From: Butyrivibrio sp. INlla18
GTDB lineage: Bacteria; Bacillota; Clostridia; Lachnospirales; Lachnospiraceae
Length of the DNA: 64,000 nt
Direction: 5' to 3'
NCBI RefSeq assembly: GCF_900103635.1
Contig: NZ_FMXK01000011.1
Location: 62,001-126,000 of the forward strand
The stretch's first letter is position 1; every line of letters starts with the position of its first letter. Shown in pieces: positions 51,980 through 58,806 of the stretch. Under the pieces are notes generated by a model, which saw nothing but the letters and a program-made list of their open reading frames with translations, was not told the origin of the DNA and did no database searches. The translations under genes were made by a program, and so were the position numbers.

Positions 51980-53105
51980 GATAATAATCTCAAAATATAT
52001 AAATACTCCAGTGGTTACAGCTTTTATAGATGGCAAACTGGAGTATTTGTCATTTGTGAGAGAAAGTAAACTTAATAATATCTATGTTGGACGAGTAGAT
52101 CACATTGTAAAAAATATTGATGCTGCATTTATTAAGTACCACGAAGATGAGATTGGCTATCTGTCTTTAAAAGGAATAAATGAAAGCTGCATACTTAATA
52201 GAAAGCTCGAAGGAAGCTCTTTAAAATGCGGCGATATGGTCGTGGTACAGATGAGTGCTGAACCTGTTAAGACCAAAAAGCCAAAATTTACAACAAATAT
52301 TTCAGTATCAGGTAAGTACACTGCAGTTACTCTTGGTAAAAAAGGCGTTGGAGCATCTCTAAAACTTAATGACGATATTAGAAAGAAATTAGTAGAGGAT
52401 GTTCGAGACTCATTTAATGATCTTGTAAATTCAATGAGTATGATTGGTGATGCTGGTCTTATTATCAGAACTTCAGCCTGTGATCTAGATGAAGCCCATA
52501 TAAAAGAAGAGGTCTTAAACGATGCCAAGGAAAATCTTATAAAGCTTCAGAATATCCTCAAAGAAGGAAACACAAGAACCTGCGGGACATTACTAGATTC
52601 CTCAAACAACAAAGATTCCCTAGAATCAAACATAGATAATGCCATAGCTTTTTTAAGATCAAGAAATATTACGGAATATAAAGTTATAGAAGATAGCGGT
52701 ATTCATGGTATTAGATCCAAAATTGATGAACTAAGGCAAAAGAAGGTCTGGCTTAAAAGCGGTGCCTATCTGATAATTGAGCAGCTTGAAAGCTTTAACG
52801 CTATAGATGTTAATACTGGTAAGGCTATAAACGGTAAAAACAATATTATAGAAAAGGTCAACTTAGAAGCTGCAGAAGAGATAATCAGGCAGATACGATT
52901 GAGAAATCTCACAGGAATGATCCTTATAGATTTCATCAATATGAAGGAAAAAGATAAAAACGAGACTCTAATATCAAAGATTGTAAGTTTGGCCAGACTT
53001 GAACAGGTACATACTGCATTCATCGATATTACAGGCCTTGGAATTATGGAATTAACAAGAAATAAAAACGATAAAACATTAAAAGAAATATTAGAAGATG
53101 TTTAA
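51972..53105 (+). CDS. rng: Ribonuclease E/G family protein
   Basis: Endoribonuclease of 377 residues, the size of the catalytic domain only (no RNase E scaffold). An S1-like part with NIYVGRVDHIVKNIDAAFIKY is at the N-terminus, and the DNase-I-like core has the metal residues in FNAIDVNTGK and ILIDFINM. I do not see the zinc-link CPxC motif of RNase E that should follow, as in other short forms. It probably acts in 5' end processing of rRNA or mRNA. The gene is embedded between the radical SAM pair and rplU, a common clostridial order. Confidence 0.9.
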   Translation: MAEIIISKYINTPVVTAFIDGKLEYLSFVRESKLNNIYVGRVDHIVKNIDAAFIKYHEDEIGYLSLKGINESCILNRKLEGSSLKCGDMVVVQMSAEPVKTKKPKFTTNISVSGKYTAVTLGKKGVGASLKLNDDIRKKLVEDVRDSFNDLVNSMSMIGDAGLIIRTSACDLDEAHIKEEVLNDAKENLIKLQNILKEGNTRTCGTLLDSSNNKDSLESNIDNAIAFLRSRNITEYKVIEDSGIHGIRSKIDELRQKKVWLKSGAYLIIEQLESFNAIDVNTGKAINGKNNIIEKVNLEAAEEIIRQIRLRNLTGMILIDFINMKEKDKNETLISKIVSLARLEQVHTAFIDITGLGIMELTRNKNDKTLKEILEDV

Positions 53106-53112
53106 AATAGTG

Positions 53113-53141
53113 TTGACAACAGTAAACATCAGTGTTAATAT
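53113..53141 (+). promoter_or_regulatory. Promoter of the rplU operon
   Basis: TTGACA (53113-53118), 17 bases, TAATAT (53136-53141), with a TG at 53133-53134 giving an extended -10. Transcription should start near 53148. Confidence 0.65.
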
Positions 53142-53149
53142 ATTATGGT

Positions 53150-53215
53150 ATGCCGCATAACTAGGCATAAGTGGGTTTATCCCCGCCAAAGTTAGCGAGT
53201 TTTTATGAAGAAGGA
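53150..53215 (+). promoter_or_regulatory. L21 leader (ribosomal protein autoregulatory element)
   Basis: Between the promoter and rplU is a short structured leader containing ATGCCGCATAACTAGGCATA, then GTGGG...CCCCGCC and GTTAGCGAGTTTTTATG. Such a leader before rplU is known in Firmicutes and is thought to bind L21. Identification is by position and general appearance. Confidence 0.6.
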
Positions 53216-53223
53216 GGTAACTT

Positions 53224-53532
53224 ATGTACGCAATTATTGTAACTGGTGGTAAGCAGTACAAAGTTTCCGAGGGCGATGAAATCAAAGTTGAGAAGCTTGA
53301 TGTTGAGCCTGGAAAAAAGGTAACATTCGATAATGTTATCGCAGTAAATGATGACAAGGCACTTAAGGTTGCTGGTGACGTTAGCGGAGCAAAGGTTTCT
53401 GCTACAGTTGTTGAGCAGGGTCGTGCTAAGAAGGTTGTTGTTTACAAGTACAAGAGAAAGACTGGCTATCATAAGAAGAACGGTCACAGACAGCCATTCA
53501 CTCTCGTTAAGATTGACAAGATCTCAATGTAA
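53224..53532 (+). CDS. rplU: Ribosomal protein L21
   Basis: Large-subunit protein of 102 residues. MYAIIVTGGKQYKVSEGDEI is the characteristic start and KKVVVYKYKRKTGYHKKNGH the conserved RNA-binding C-terminal part. Start ATG 53224 with AAGGAGG at 53211-53217. First of the rplU-prp-rpmA set. Confidence 0.98.
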   Translation: MYAIIVTGGKQYKVSEGDEIKVEKLDVEPGKKVTFDNVIAVNDDKALKVAGDVSGAKVSATVVEQGRAKKVVVYKYKRKTGYHKKNGHRQPFTLVKIDKISM

Positions 53533-53553
53533 TTATTAACAAACGGAATATAA

Positions 53554-53883
53554 ATGACTACTATAACTATTACAAAATCATCTAATAATACATATAAATG
53601 TATTGAATGTAATGGTCATGCAGGATTTGCAGAGTATGGCGAGGATATCGTTTGTGCTGCAGTTTCAGTTTTGACTATTAACCTGATCAATTCCATTGAA
53701 AAGTTTACTGACGATGAGATCGATCTTGAACAAGATGAAGATAAAGGTATTATCAGATTGAAGTTTAGAAATGAACCAGGTTCTGATTCAAATCTGCTTC
53801 TTAAATCTTTTGAATTAGGAGTAAGCAGTATATTCCAGCAATATGGTAAGAAGTTTTTGAACATTAAATTTAGGAGGGAATAA
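53554..53883 (+). CDS. prp: Ribosomal-processing cysteine protease Prp
   Basis: Protease of 109 residues that removes the N-terminal extension of L27 in Firmicutes. The catalytic His is in CNGHAGFAEYG and the Cys in DIVCAAVSVLTIN, the spacing known for Prp (YsxB). It sits between rplU and rpmA, as in Staphylococcus, and the L27 encoded next has the matching cleavage site. No strong ribosome site is visible before ATG 53554. Confidence 0.94.
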   Translation: MTTITITKSSNNTYKCIECNGHAGFAEYGEDIVCAAVSVLTINLINSIEKFTDDEIDLEQDEDKGIIRLKFRNEPGSDSNLLLKSFELGVSSIFQQYGKKFLNIKFRRE

Positions 53884-53886
53884 GTC

Positions 53887-54174
53887 ATGATGAATATGAA
53901 CCTTCAATTTTTTGCTCACAAGAAGGGTGTAGGATCTACTAAGAACGGTAGAGACTCAGAGTCAAAGAGACTTGGAGCAAAAAGAGCTGACGGACAATTC
54001 GTAAAGGCCGGTAATATTTTATACAGACAGCGTGGAACACACATTCATCCTGGTGTAAATGTAGGCATCGGTAAAGATGATACATTATACGCACTTGTTG
54101 ATGGTGTTCTTAGATTTGAGCGTAAGGGCAGAGATAAAAAGCAGGCTAGCGTTCATCCTGTAGAGAATAAGTAA
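53887..54174 (+). CDS. rpmA: Ribosomal protein L27 with Prp-cleaved N-terminal extension
   Basis: Large-subunit protein of 95 residues. It begins [18 protein letters not shown]. In Firmicutes the extension up to Phe-Ala is removed by Prp so that the mature N-terminus, His-Lys-Lys-Gly, reaches the peptidyl transferase centre. The body ([33 protein letters not shown]) is typical. Start at ATG 53887 with AGGAGGG at 53872-53878; ATG 53893 at residue 3 would also leave the extension. Confidence 0.98.
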   Translation: MMNMNLQFFAHKKGVGSTKNGRDSESKRLGAKRADGQFVKAGNILYRQRGTHIHPGVNVGIGKDDTLYALVDGVLRFERKGRDKKQASVHPVENK

Positions 54175-54188
54175 TTATTGCAAAAACG

Positions 54189-54221
54189 GGCTTCAAACAC
54201 ATAATGTTTGGAGCCTTTTTT
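54189..54221 (+). terminator. Rho-independent terminator after rpmA
   Basis: Stem GGCTTCAAACA (54189-54199) with TGTTTGGAGCC (54205-54215), one wobble pair, then six T residues. Confidence 0.88.
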
Positions 54222-54243
54222 AAACGAAACTTGAGGTGTGATC

Positions 54244-55590
54244 ATGCCAGTTTTTGTTGATAAGGCGAAAATTTTTATACAAAGTGGTAAGGGCGGAGAT
54301 GGACATATCTCTTTTAGAAGAGAAAAGTATGTACCAAACGGTGGCCCAGACGGCGGCGACGGTGGTAAAGGCGGCGACGTTATTTTTGTAGTGGATGAAG
54401 GAATCAATACTCTTTCAGACTTTCATTACGGCGGAAAATATAAAGCTGAAAATGGTGAAGATGGAAATAAGAGACGCTGCCATGGTAAAAATGGAGCAGA
54501 TCTTTATATAAAGGTTCCTGAAGGAACAGTAATAAAAGAAGCTAATTCAGGTAAAGTCATTGCAGATATGAGCGGTGATAATAAAGAAGCTGTTATCTTA
54601 AAAGGTGGTAAGGGCGGAAATGGTAATATGCATTATGCTACATCTACAATGCAGGCTCCTAAATATGCTCAGCCTGGACAACCAGCTATCAGCCTTGAAG
54701 TTATGCTTGAGCTTAAGGTAATTGCAGATGTTGGACTTGTTGGATTTCCAAATGTTGGTAAATCTACCTTTTTATCAAAGGTTTCTAATGCTAAGCCAAA
54801 GATTGCAAATTACCATTTCACAACACTTTCTCCAATGCTTGGAGTTGTTGATCTTGCAGATGCAAGAGGATTTGTAGTTGCTGATATTCCAGGACTTATT
54901 GAAGGTGCTTCAGAAGGTGCTGGACTTGGACATGAATTTTTAAGGCATGTAGAAAGAACCAGAATGATGATCCACGTAGTTGATGCAGCTTCTACAGAAG
55001 GTAGAGATCCAATAGAAGATATTGAAGCAATCAACGAAGAATTAAAGAATTATAATGCTGACATTTCAAAGAAACCACAGGTTATTGCTGCAAATAAGAT
55101 AGATATGCTGCCTGATGGTGAAAATGATGAGATGATCCAGAAGATAAGAGACAAGTACGAACCTTTGGGCGTTAAAGTATTTGCCACATCTACCCTTACT
55201 GGAAAAGGCATACAGGAACTGCTATACTATGTAAGTAGGACCCTTTCTGAAATGCCAGAACAGAAGGTAGTATTTGAGCAGGAATTCTTCCCTGAAACAA
55301 TGGCTCGTGAAAATGACGAAGCTTATTCAGTATTTTACGATGATGAAACATCAGAGTACGTTATTGAAGGTCCTAAGATTGAGAAGATGCTTGGATACAC
55401 TAATCTTGAATCAGAAAAAGGATTTGCATTCTTCCAGAAATTCCTTGCTGATAATGGTATTCTCGATGAACTTGAAAAGCTCCATATTGGAGAAGGCGAT
55501 ACAGTTAGAATGTATGGCTATAGTTTCGAATATTATAGAAATGCAGACACTCAGCCTGTATATGATGATGAAGAGGAAACAAACGAATGA
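54244..55590 (+). CDS. obgE: Obg family GTPase ObgE/CgtA
   Basis: Essential ribosome-associated GTPase of 448 residues. Three domains are visible: the glycine-rich Obg fold (SGKGGDGHISFRREKYVPNG), the G domain (GFPNVGKSTFLSK, DIPGLIEGASEGAGLG, ANKIDM) and the C-terminal OCT domain found in Gram-positives (KGFAFFQKFLADNGILDELE). It acts in 50S assembly and stress control. The start is ATG 54244 with GAGGTG at 54233-54238; a GTG at 54238 is part of that site. It overlaps yhbY by four bases. Confidence 0.97.
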   Translation: MPVFVDKAKIFIQSGKGGDGHISFRREKYVPNGGPDGGDGGKGGDVIFVVDEGINTLSDFHYGGKYKAENGEDGNKRRCHGKNGADLYIKVPEGTVIKEANSGKVIADMSGDNKEAVILKGGKGGNGNMHYATSTMQAPKYAQPGQPAISLEVMLELKVIADVGLVGFPNVGKSTFLSKVSNAKPKIANYHFTTLSPMLGVVDLADARGFVVADIPGLIEGASEGAGLGHEFLRHVERTRMMIHVVDAASTEGRDPIEDIEAINEELKNYNADISKKPQVIAANKIDMLPDGENDEMIQKIRDKYEPLGVKVFATSTLTGKGIQELLYYVSRTLSEMPEQKVVFEQEFFPETMARENDEAYSVFYDDETSEYVIEGPKIEKMLGYTNLESEKGFAFFQKFLADNGILDELEKLHIGEGDTVRMYGYSFEYYRNADTQPVYDDEEETNE

Positions 55591-55898
55591 CTTTAACTAG
55601 TAAGCAACGCGCATATTTAAAGAGTCTTGCATCTGAATTAGAACCAGTATTTCAGATCGGTAAGGCAACAGTTACACCAGAAATAATTGAAGCAATCTCT
55701 GAAACCTTCAATACTCATGAGCTTGTAAAGATAACAGTTCTCAAAAACTGCACAGAGGATGTTACAAATGCAGCTATTAAGGTATCTGAAAGAACACGTT
55801 CAGAGCTTGTCCAGGTAATTGGCAGAAAGTTTGTATTATACAAACCTTTCAAAGATGAACCAAAGATAATTCTTCCAAAAACAAAAAAAGAAAAATAA
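55587..55898 (+). CDS. yhbY: YhbY family RNA-binding protein
   Basis: CRM-domain protein of 103 residues associated with 50S precursors. LTSKQRAYLKSLASELEPVF and QIGKATVTPEIIEAISETF are the family start, and VQVIGRKFVLYKPF the end of the fold, where the GxxG loop reads VIGRKF. A lysine-rich tail follows. ATGA overlap with obgE; nadD follows after 30 bases. Confidence 0.94.
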   Translation: MTLTSKQRAYLKSLASELEPVFQIGKATVTPEIIEAISETFNTHELVKITVLKNCTEDVTNAAIKVSERTRSELVQVIGRKFVLYKPFKDEPKIILPKTKKEK

Positions 55899-55928
55899 TC
55901 TTATCATTAAATAAATGGAGGTTATTAT

Positions 55929-56537
55929 ATGGAACATAGGAGAATCGGAATATTAGGTGGTACTTTTGATCCTATTCATAATGCTCATTTACTACTAGGT
56001 GAATCTGCCAGAGAACAGTTTAATCTCGACAGAGTCATTTATATTCCCAATAATCTAGCTCATCTCCCTAACAGGACGGAGATCACTCCAGGAGATGTTC
56101 GTTATCAGATGGTCAAGATGGCCATAAGTGATAACCCATATTTTACATGCTCCAGAATTGAAATTGATAAGCCTGAAGGAACATATACATACAATACCAT
56201 TCAGGAATTAAAAGTCATGTATCCAGGTGATGAGCTTTACCTAATACTTGGCGGAGACTCTATCATTGGAATAGACACATGGTATAAAGCAAAAGATCTT
56301 TTGACATCTTGCACGATACTAGCAGCTGTAAGAGAAGATGATGATCTTGCTGCTCTTGATAAAAAGAAAAACGAGCTTAAAAAGATCTACAATGCAGATA
56401 TCAGACTTCTGAAATTTAACAGAATTGATATTTCTGCAACTGAGATACGTCAGCGCATTCGTTCAGGAAGATCCGTAAGATATATGCTTCCAGATGAAGT
56501 AGTTGAATTTTTGTGTATAAAGGGCTTATACAAATGA
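55929..56537 (+). CDS. nadD: Nicotinate-nucleotide adenylyltransferase NadD
   Basis: Makes deamido-NAD from nicotinate mononucleotide and ATP. The 202 residues show the nucleotidyltransferase motif GILGGTFDPIHNAHLLLGE, LGGDSIIGIDTWYKAKDLL and the C-terminal DISATEIRQRIRSGRSVRYM (I-S-S/A-T-x-x-R). ATG 55929 with GGAGG upstream at 55917-55921. Its end overlaps yqeK, as usual in Firmicutes. Confidence 0.97.
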   Translation: MEHRRIGILGGTFDPIHNAHLLLGESAREQFNLDRVIYIPNNLAHLPNRTEITPGDVRYQMVKMAISDNPYFTCSRIEIDKPEGTYTYNTIQELKVMYPGDELYLILGGDSIIGIDTWYKAKDLLTSCTILAAVREDDDLAALDKKKNELKKIYNADIRLLKFNRIDISATEIRQRIRSGRSVRYMLPDEVVEFLCIKGLYK

Positions 56538-57118
56538 AAACATTAGAAATATCACAAAAGCTCAGAAAAGAACTGGCAAAAGAGCTTAAGCCAGATAGGT
56601 TTGATCATACTCTTGGCGTAGCTTATACAGCTGCCAGTATGGCCATGGTACATGGTGCCAATGTAGAAAAAGCATTAGTTGCCGGAATGCTTCATGACTG
56701 CGCAAAATGTATGTCTCATGAAGAACAGCTAAATATATGTGAAAAAAATCATATAGAAGTAACTGAAATAGAACAGAAAAACCACTCATTACTTCATGCC
56801 AAAGTAGGAATGTACCTGGCTCGAACCAAATATGATATATATGACACAGAGATATTAAATGCTATCAGATGGCATACAACCGGCAAAGAAGATATGTCAC
56901 TTCTTGAAAAGATCGTCTATATAGCAGATTTTATCGAGCCAAATAGGAAGCCTCTTGAGGGCATGGACGAAATCAGAAAAGAGGCCTTTACTGATCTTGA
57001 TAGGTGCCTAGCGCATATTCTTCATGATTCAGTTGTATATCTTAACACTATTGGCAAAGAATGCGATGATGCGACTATGAACGCATATCATTTTTACAAA
57101 AAATACTATCAAATTTGA
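56534..57118 (+). CDS. yqeK: HD-domain phosphohydrolase YqeK
   Basis: Protein of 194 residues. The HD metal residues are in RFDHTLGV, MLHDCAKCMS and AIRWHTTGKEDM, with D in YIADFIEPNR. YqeK proteins hydrolyse diadenosine tetraphosphate symmetrically, which fits a stress nucleotide role. The start is ATG 56534, overlapping the nadD stop by four bases, with AAAGGG at 56519-56524. The rsfS gene follows seven bases after its stop. Confidence 0.94.
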   Translation: MKTLEISQKLRKELAKELKPDRFDHTLGVAYTAASMAMVHGANVEKALVAGMLHDCAKCMSHEEQLNICEKNHIEVTEIEQKNHSLLHAKVGMYLARTKYDIYDTEILNAIRWHTTGKEDMSLLEKIVYIADFIEPNRKPLEGMDEIRKEAFTDLDRCLAHILHDSVVYLNTIGKECDDATMNAYHFYKKYYQI

Positions 57119-57125
57119 GGTGAAT

Positions 57126-57488
57126 ATGGCAGACTTAAGTGTTTCAAAAAAGATGGCAGCTATGGCTGTTGACGCATTAGAAGATAGAAAAGGAGAGGAT
57201 GTTCACGTAATCGACATCAGCGAGATTTCTACTCTTGCAGACTATTTTGTAATCGCAAGCGGAACTAATATCAATCAGGTACAGGCTCTTGCAGATAATG
57301 TACAGGAAGTTCTCGGAAGACAGGGCTTCATGACTAAGGATGTTGAAGGTTATGACGCTGGAAATTGGGTTCTCCTTGATTTTGGCGATATTATTGTACA
57401 TGTATTCGATAGTGAAAACAGATTATTCTATGATCTCGAAAGAATCTGGAGAGATGGAAAACTTGTAGATGTAAATGAACTTAAATAA
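57126..57488 (+). CDS. rsfS: Ribosomal silencing factor RsfS
   Basis: Binds L14 and keeps ribosomal subunits apart when nutrients fail. The 120 residues show ALEDRKGEDVHVIDISEIST, ADYFVIASGTNINQVQALAD, GNWVLLDFGDIIVHVF and FYDLERIWRDGK, all standard for the family. The start is ATG 57126 with GAGGTG at 57117-57122; a GTG at 57120 is part of that site. nadD-yqeK-rsfS is a conserved unit, ended by a strong terminator here. Confidence 0.97.
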   Translation: MADLSVSKKMAAMAVDALEDRKGEDVHVIDISEISTLADYFVIASGTNINQVQALADNVQEVLGRQGFMTKDVEGYDAGNWVLLDFGDIIVHVFDSENRLFYDLERIWRDGKLVDVNELK

Positions 57489-57494
57489 AAAAAT

Positions 57495-57527
57495 GAGCTA
57501 CTTACATAGTAAGTAGCTCTTATTTTT
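57495..57527. terminator. Bidirectional terminator between rsfS and lexA
   Basis: Perfect ten-base stem GAGCTACTTA (57495-57504) with TAAGTAGCTC (57510-57519), five-base loop. T-rich sequence follows on both strands, so it serves both convergent genes. Confidence 0.92.
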
Positions 57528-57535
57528 TGAAAAAA

Positions 57536-58156
57536 TCAGTGATAAAATCTCATAACACCAAACACTTTACCAAGTATCTTGCAATCATCTACGATTATTG
57601 GATCCATAGAGTCATTTTCTGGCTGAAGTCTGATATGTCCTTGTTCTTTATAGAAAGTCTTAACAGTTGCTGAATCATCTATAAGGGCAACTACCTGTTC
57701 ACCATTTCTAGCTGTATCACATACCTGAACGAAGAGTTTGTCTCCATTATAGATTCCAGCATTGATCATTGAATCACCCTTAACATTTAATATAAAGGCA
57801 TCTGATCCCTTAGGACACATGCTTGCTGGAATAGGAATATAGGAATCAATATTCTCCTCAGCAAGAATAGGCATGCCAGCCGCAACCTGACCAACGACAG
57901 GTAAGCTAACGATCTCAGTTCTCACCATATTGAAGCCATCATCACAAACTTCAATGGCACGAGGCTTTGTAGGATCCCTTCTAATATATCCGTTCTTTTC
58001 AAGAGTTGCTAAATGAGAATGAACAGAAGAAGTAGATTTAAGATTAACTGCAGCACATATATCTCTAACAGAAGGTGGGAAACCTCTTGATAATGTCTGT
58101 TCCTTAATGTAATCAAGAATTTCTTGTTGCTTTTTTGAAATGTTGCCTTTTTCCAT
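57536..58156 (-). CDS. lexA: LexA repressor
   Basis: SOS repressor of 206 residues. The N-terminal winged helix (ISKKQQEILDYIKEQTLSRG, FPPSVRDICAAVNLKSTSS) binds SOS boxes. The C-terminal S24 autoprotease has catalytic Ser129 (KGDSMINAG) and Lys166 (ATVKTFYKE), with the self-cleavage bond Ala93-Gly94 in QVAAGMP. The start is the ATG at 58154-58156 on the minus strand with AGGAGG at 58162-58167; the open frame continues much further upstream through the regulatory region but has no site. Divergent from a yneA-like gene, as in Bacillus. Confidence 0.97.
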   Translation of the reverse strand: MEKGNISKKQQEILDYIKEQTLSRGFPPSVRDICAAVNLKSTSSVHSHLATLEKNGYIRRDPTKPRAIEVCDDGFNMVRTEIVSLPVVGQVAAGMPILAEENIDSYIPIPASMCPKGSDAFILNVKGDSMINAGIYNGDKLFVQVCDTARNGEQVVALIDDSATVKTFYKEQGHIRLQPENDSMDPIIVDDCKILGKVFGVMRFYH

Positions 58157-58187
58157 ACAAACCCTCCTTTTATCAATATCTGAGTTA

Positions 58188-58216
58188 AGTATAACAAATG
58201 CAAATCCAAAAAGCAA
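58188..58216 (-). promoter_or_regulatory. Promoter of lexA
   Basis: On the minus strand an extended -10 TGTTATACT (-10 hexamer 58188-58193) with a weak -35 TTGCTT (58211-58216) at 17 bases. SOS-box-like sequence lies directly upstream at 58227-58240. Confidence 0.55.
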
Positions 58217-58226
58217 ATATTTGTTC

Positions 58227-58240
58227 GGAAAATATGTTCG
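58227..58240. promoter_or_regulatory. SOS (LexA) box, imperfect
   Basis: GGAAAATATGTTCG compared with the Gram-positive consensus CGAACATATGTTCG: two mismatches, both in the left half. It is closest to the lexA promoter. Confidence 0.55.
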
Positions 58241-58247
58241 ATTTTTG

Positions 58248-58276
58248 TTGACAAACAAATGTTTGTTTTGTATTAT
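58248..58276 (+). promoter_or_regulatory. Promoter of the yneA-like gene
   Basis: TTGACA (58248-58253), 17 bases, TATTAT (58271-58276). A LexA-box palindrome fills the spacer, so LexA would block polymerase directly. Confidence 0.75.
58252..58265. promoter_or_regulatory. SOS-box-like palindrome inside the yneA-like promoter
   Basis: CAAACAAATGTTTG, a perfect palindrome that differs from CGAAC-n4-GTTCG by one symmetric base in each half. Confidence 0.6.
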
Positions 58277-58283
58277 GATATCA

Positions 58284-58295
58284 GAACGGCTGTTC
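58284..58295. promoter_or_regulatory. SOS (LexA) box
   Basis: GAACGGCTGTTC matches the core GAAC-n4-GTTC exactly, just downstream of the yneA-like -10. This is the best of four candidate boxes in the intergenic region. Confidence 0.75.
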
Positions 58296-58309
58296 GTAAC
58301 AAATGTTCG
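58296..58309. promoter_or_regulatory. SOS box, imperfect, adjacent to the best box
   Basis: GTAACAAATGTTCG has a perfect right half (GTTCG) and a mismatched left half. It directly abuts the box at 58284-58295. Confidence 0.45.
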
Positions 58310-58329
58310 TTTTTGGATGAGGTGATGAT

Positions 58330-58749
58330 ATGAGTGATGCAATGTTAGCAGCAGCAAGACTTTACAATAATCCTAGATATTTTGATCCTAGCGAGATCAG
58401 AATCAGACAGAACAAGATCAGGAGACAGAGGATAGTTCGTAGACAATATATTACTATATCTTTAATTGTATCTATTCTCTTATTCGTAATGATGTTCTTA
58501 AAGCTTTCAGTCATGTCAGATGCTCAGTCTGATACATTTGAGCCAGAATACAAATATTACAAGACTGTTACAGTTTATTCTGGTGATACATTATGGGACA
58601 TTGCCAGCAACAACTATAATAGTGGCAAATATTCAGATATGAATTCATATATCAATGAGATTCTAAGCATCAATTCCATCAGTGACGCTGATCAGGTAAA
58701 GGCTGGAGAATCTCTGATAATCCCATATTTTTCAAAAGAATATAAATAA
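58330..58749 (+). CDS. yneA: YneA-like SOS cell-division suppressor with LysM domain
   Basis: Protein of 139 residues. A basic cytoplasmic N-terminus (RIRQNKIRRQRIVRRQ) is followed by one membrane helix at about 40-62 and an extracellular LysM domain (VTVYSGDTLWDIASNNY to AGESLIIPYF). The layout and its position divergent from lexA are those of Bacillus YneA, which halts division during the SOS response. The LexA boxes over its promoter support this. Sequence similarity outside the LysM domain cannot be judged by eye. ATG 58330 with GAGGTGATG just upstream. Confidence 0.82.
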   Translation: MSDAMLAAARLYNNPRYFDPSEIRIRQNKIRRQRIVRRQYITISLIVSILLFVMMFLKLSVMSDAQSDTFEPEYKYYKTVTVYSGDTLWDIASNNYNSGKYSDMNSYINEILSINSISDADQVKAGESLIIPYFSKEYK

Positions 58750-58762
58750 ATCCCCATATTCA

Positions 58763-58800
58763 TCTCCCTATTGATGATATAATAATCCTTGATAGGGAGA
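58763..58800 (+). promoter_or_regulatory. Inverted repeat covering the ribosome site of the DHH gene, with an extended -10 inside
   Basis: Arms TCTCCCTA (58763-58770) and TAGGGAGA (58793-58800). The right arm is the ribosome site of the next gene. Between them lies TGATATAAT (58775-58783), an extended -10. Readthrough mRNA would hide the ribosome site; mRNA started at this promoter would lack the left arm. Confidence 0.5.
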
Positions 58801-58806
58801 TAATTT

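Noticed and set aside
57990-58357. N-terminal extension of LexA
   Set aside because: The extra residues come from reading through the promoter and SOS boxes; the start at 58156 has a perfect ribosome site and matches the family N-terminus.
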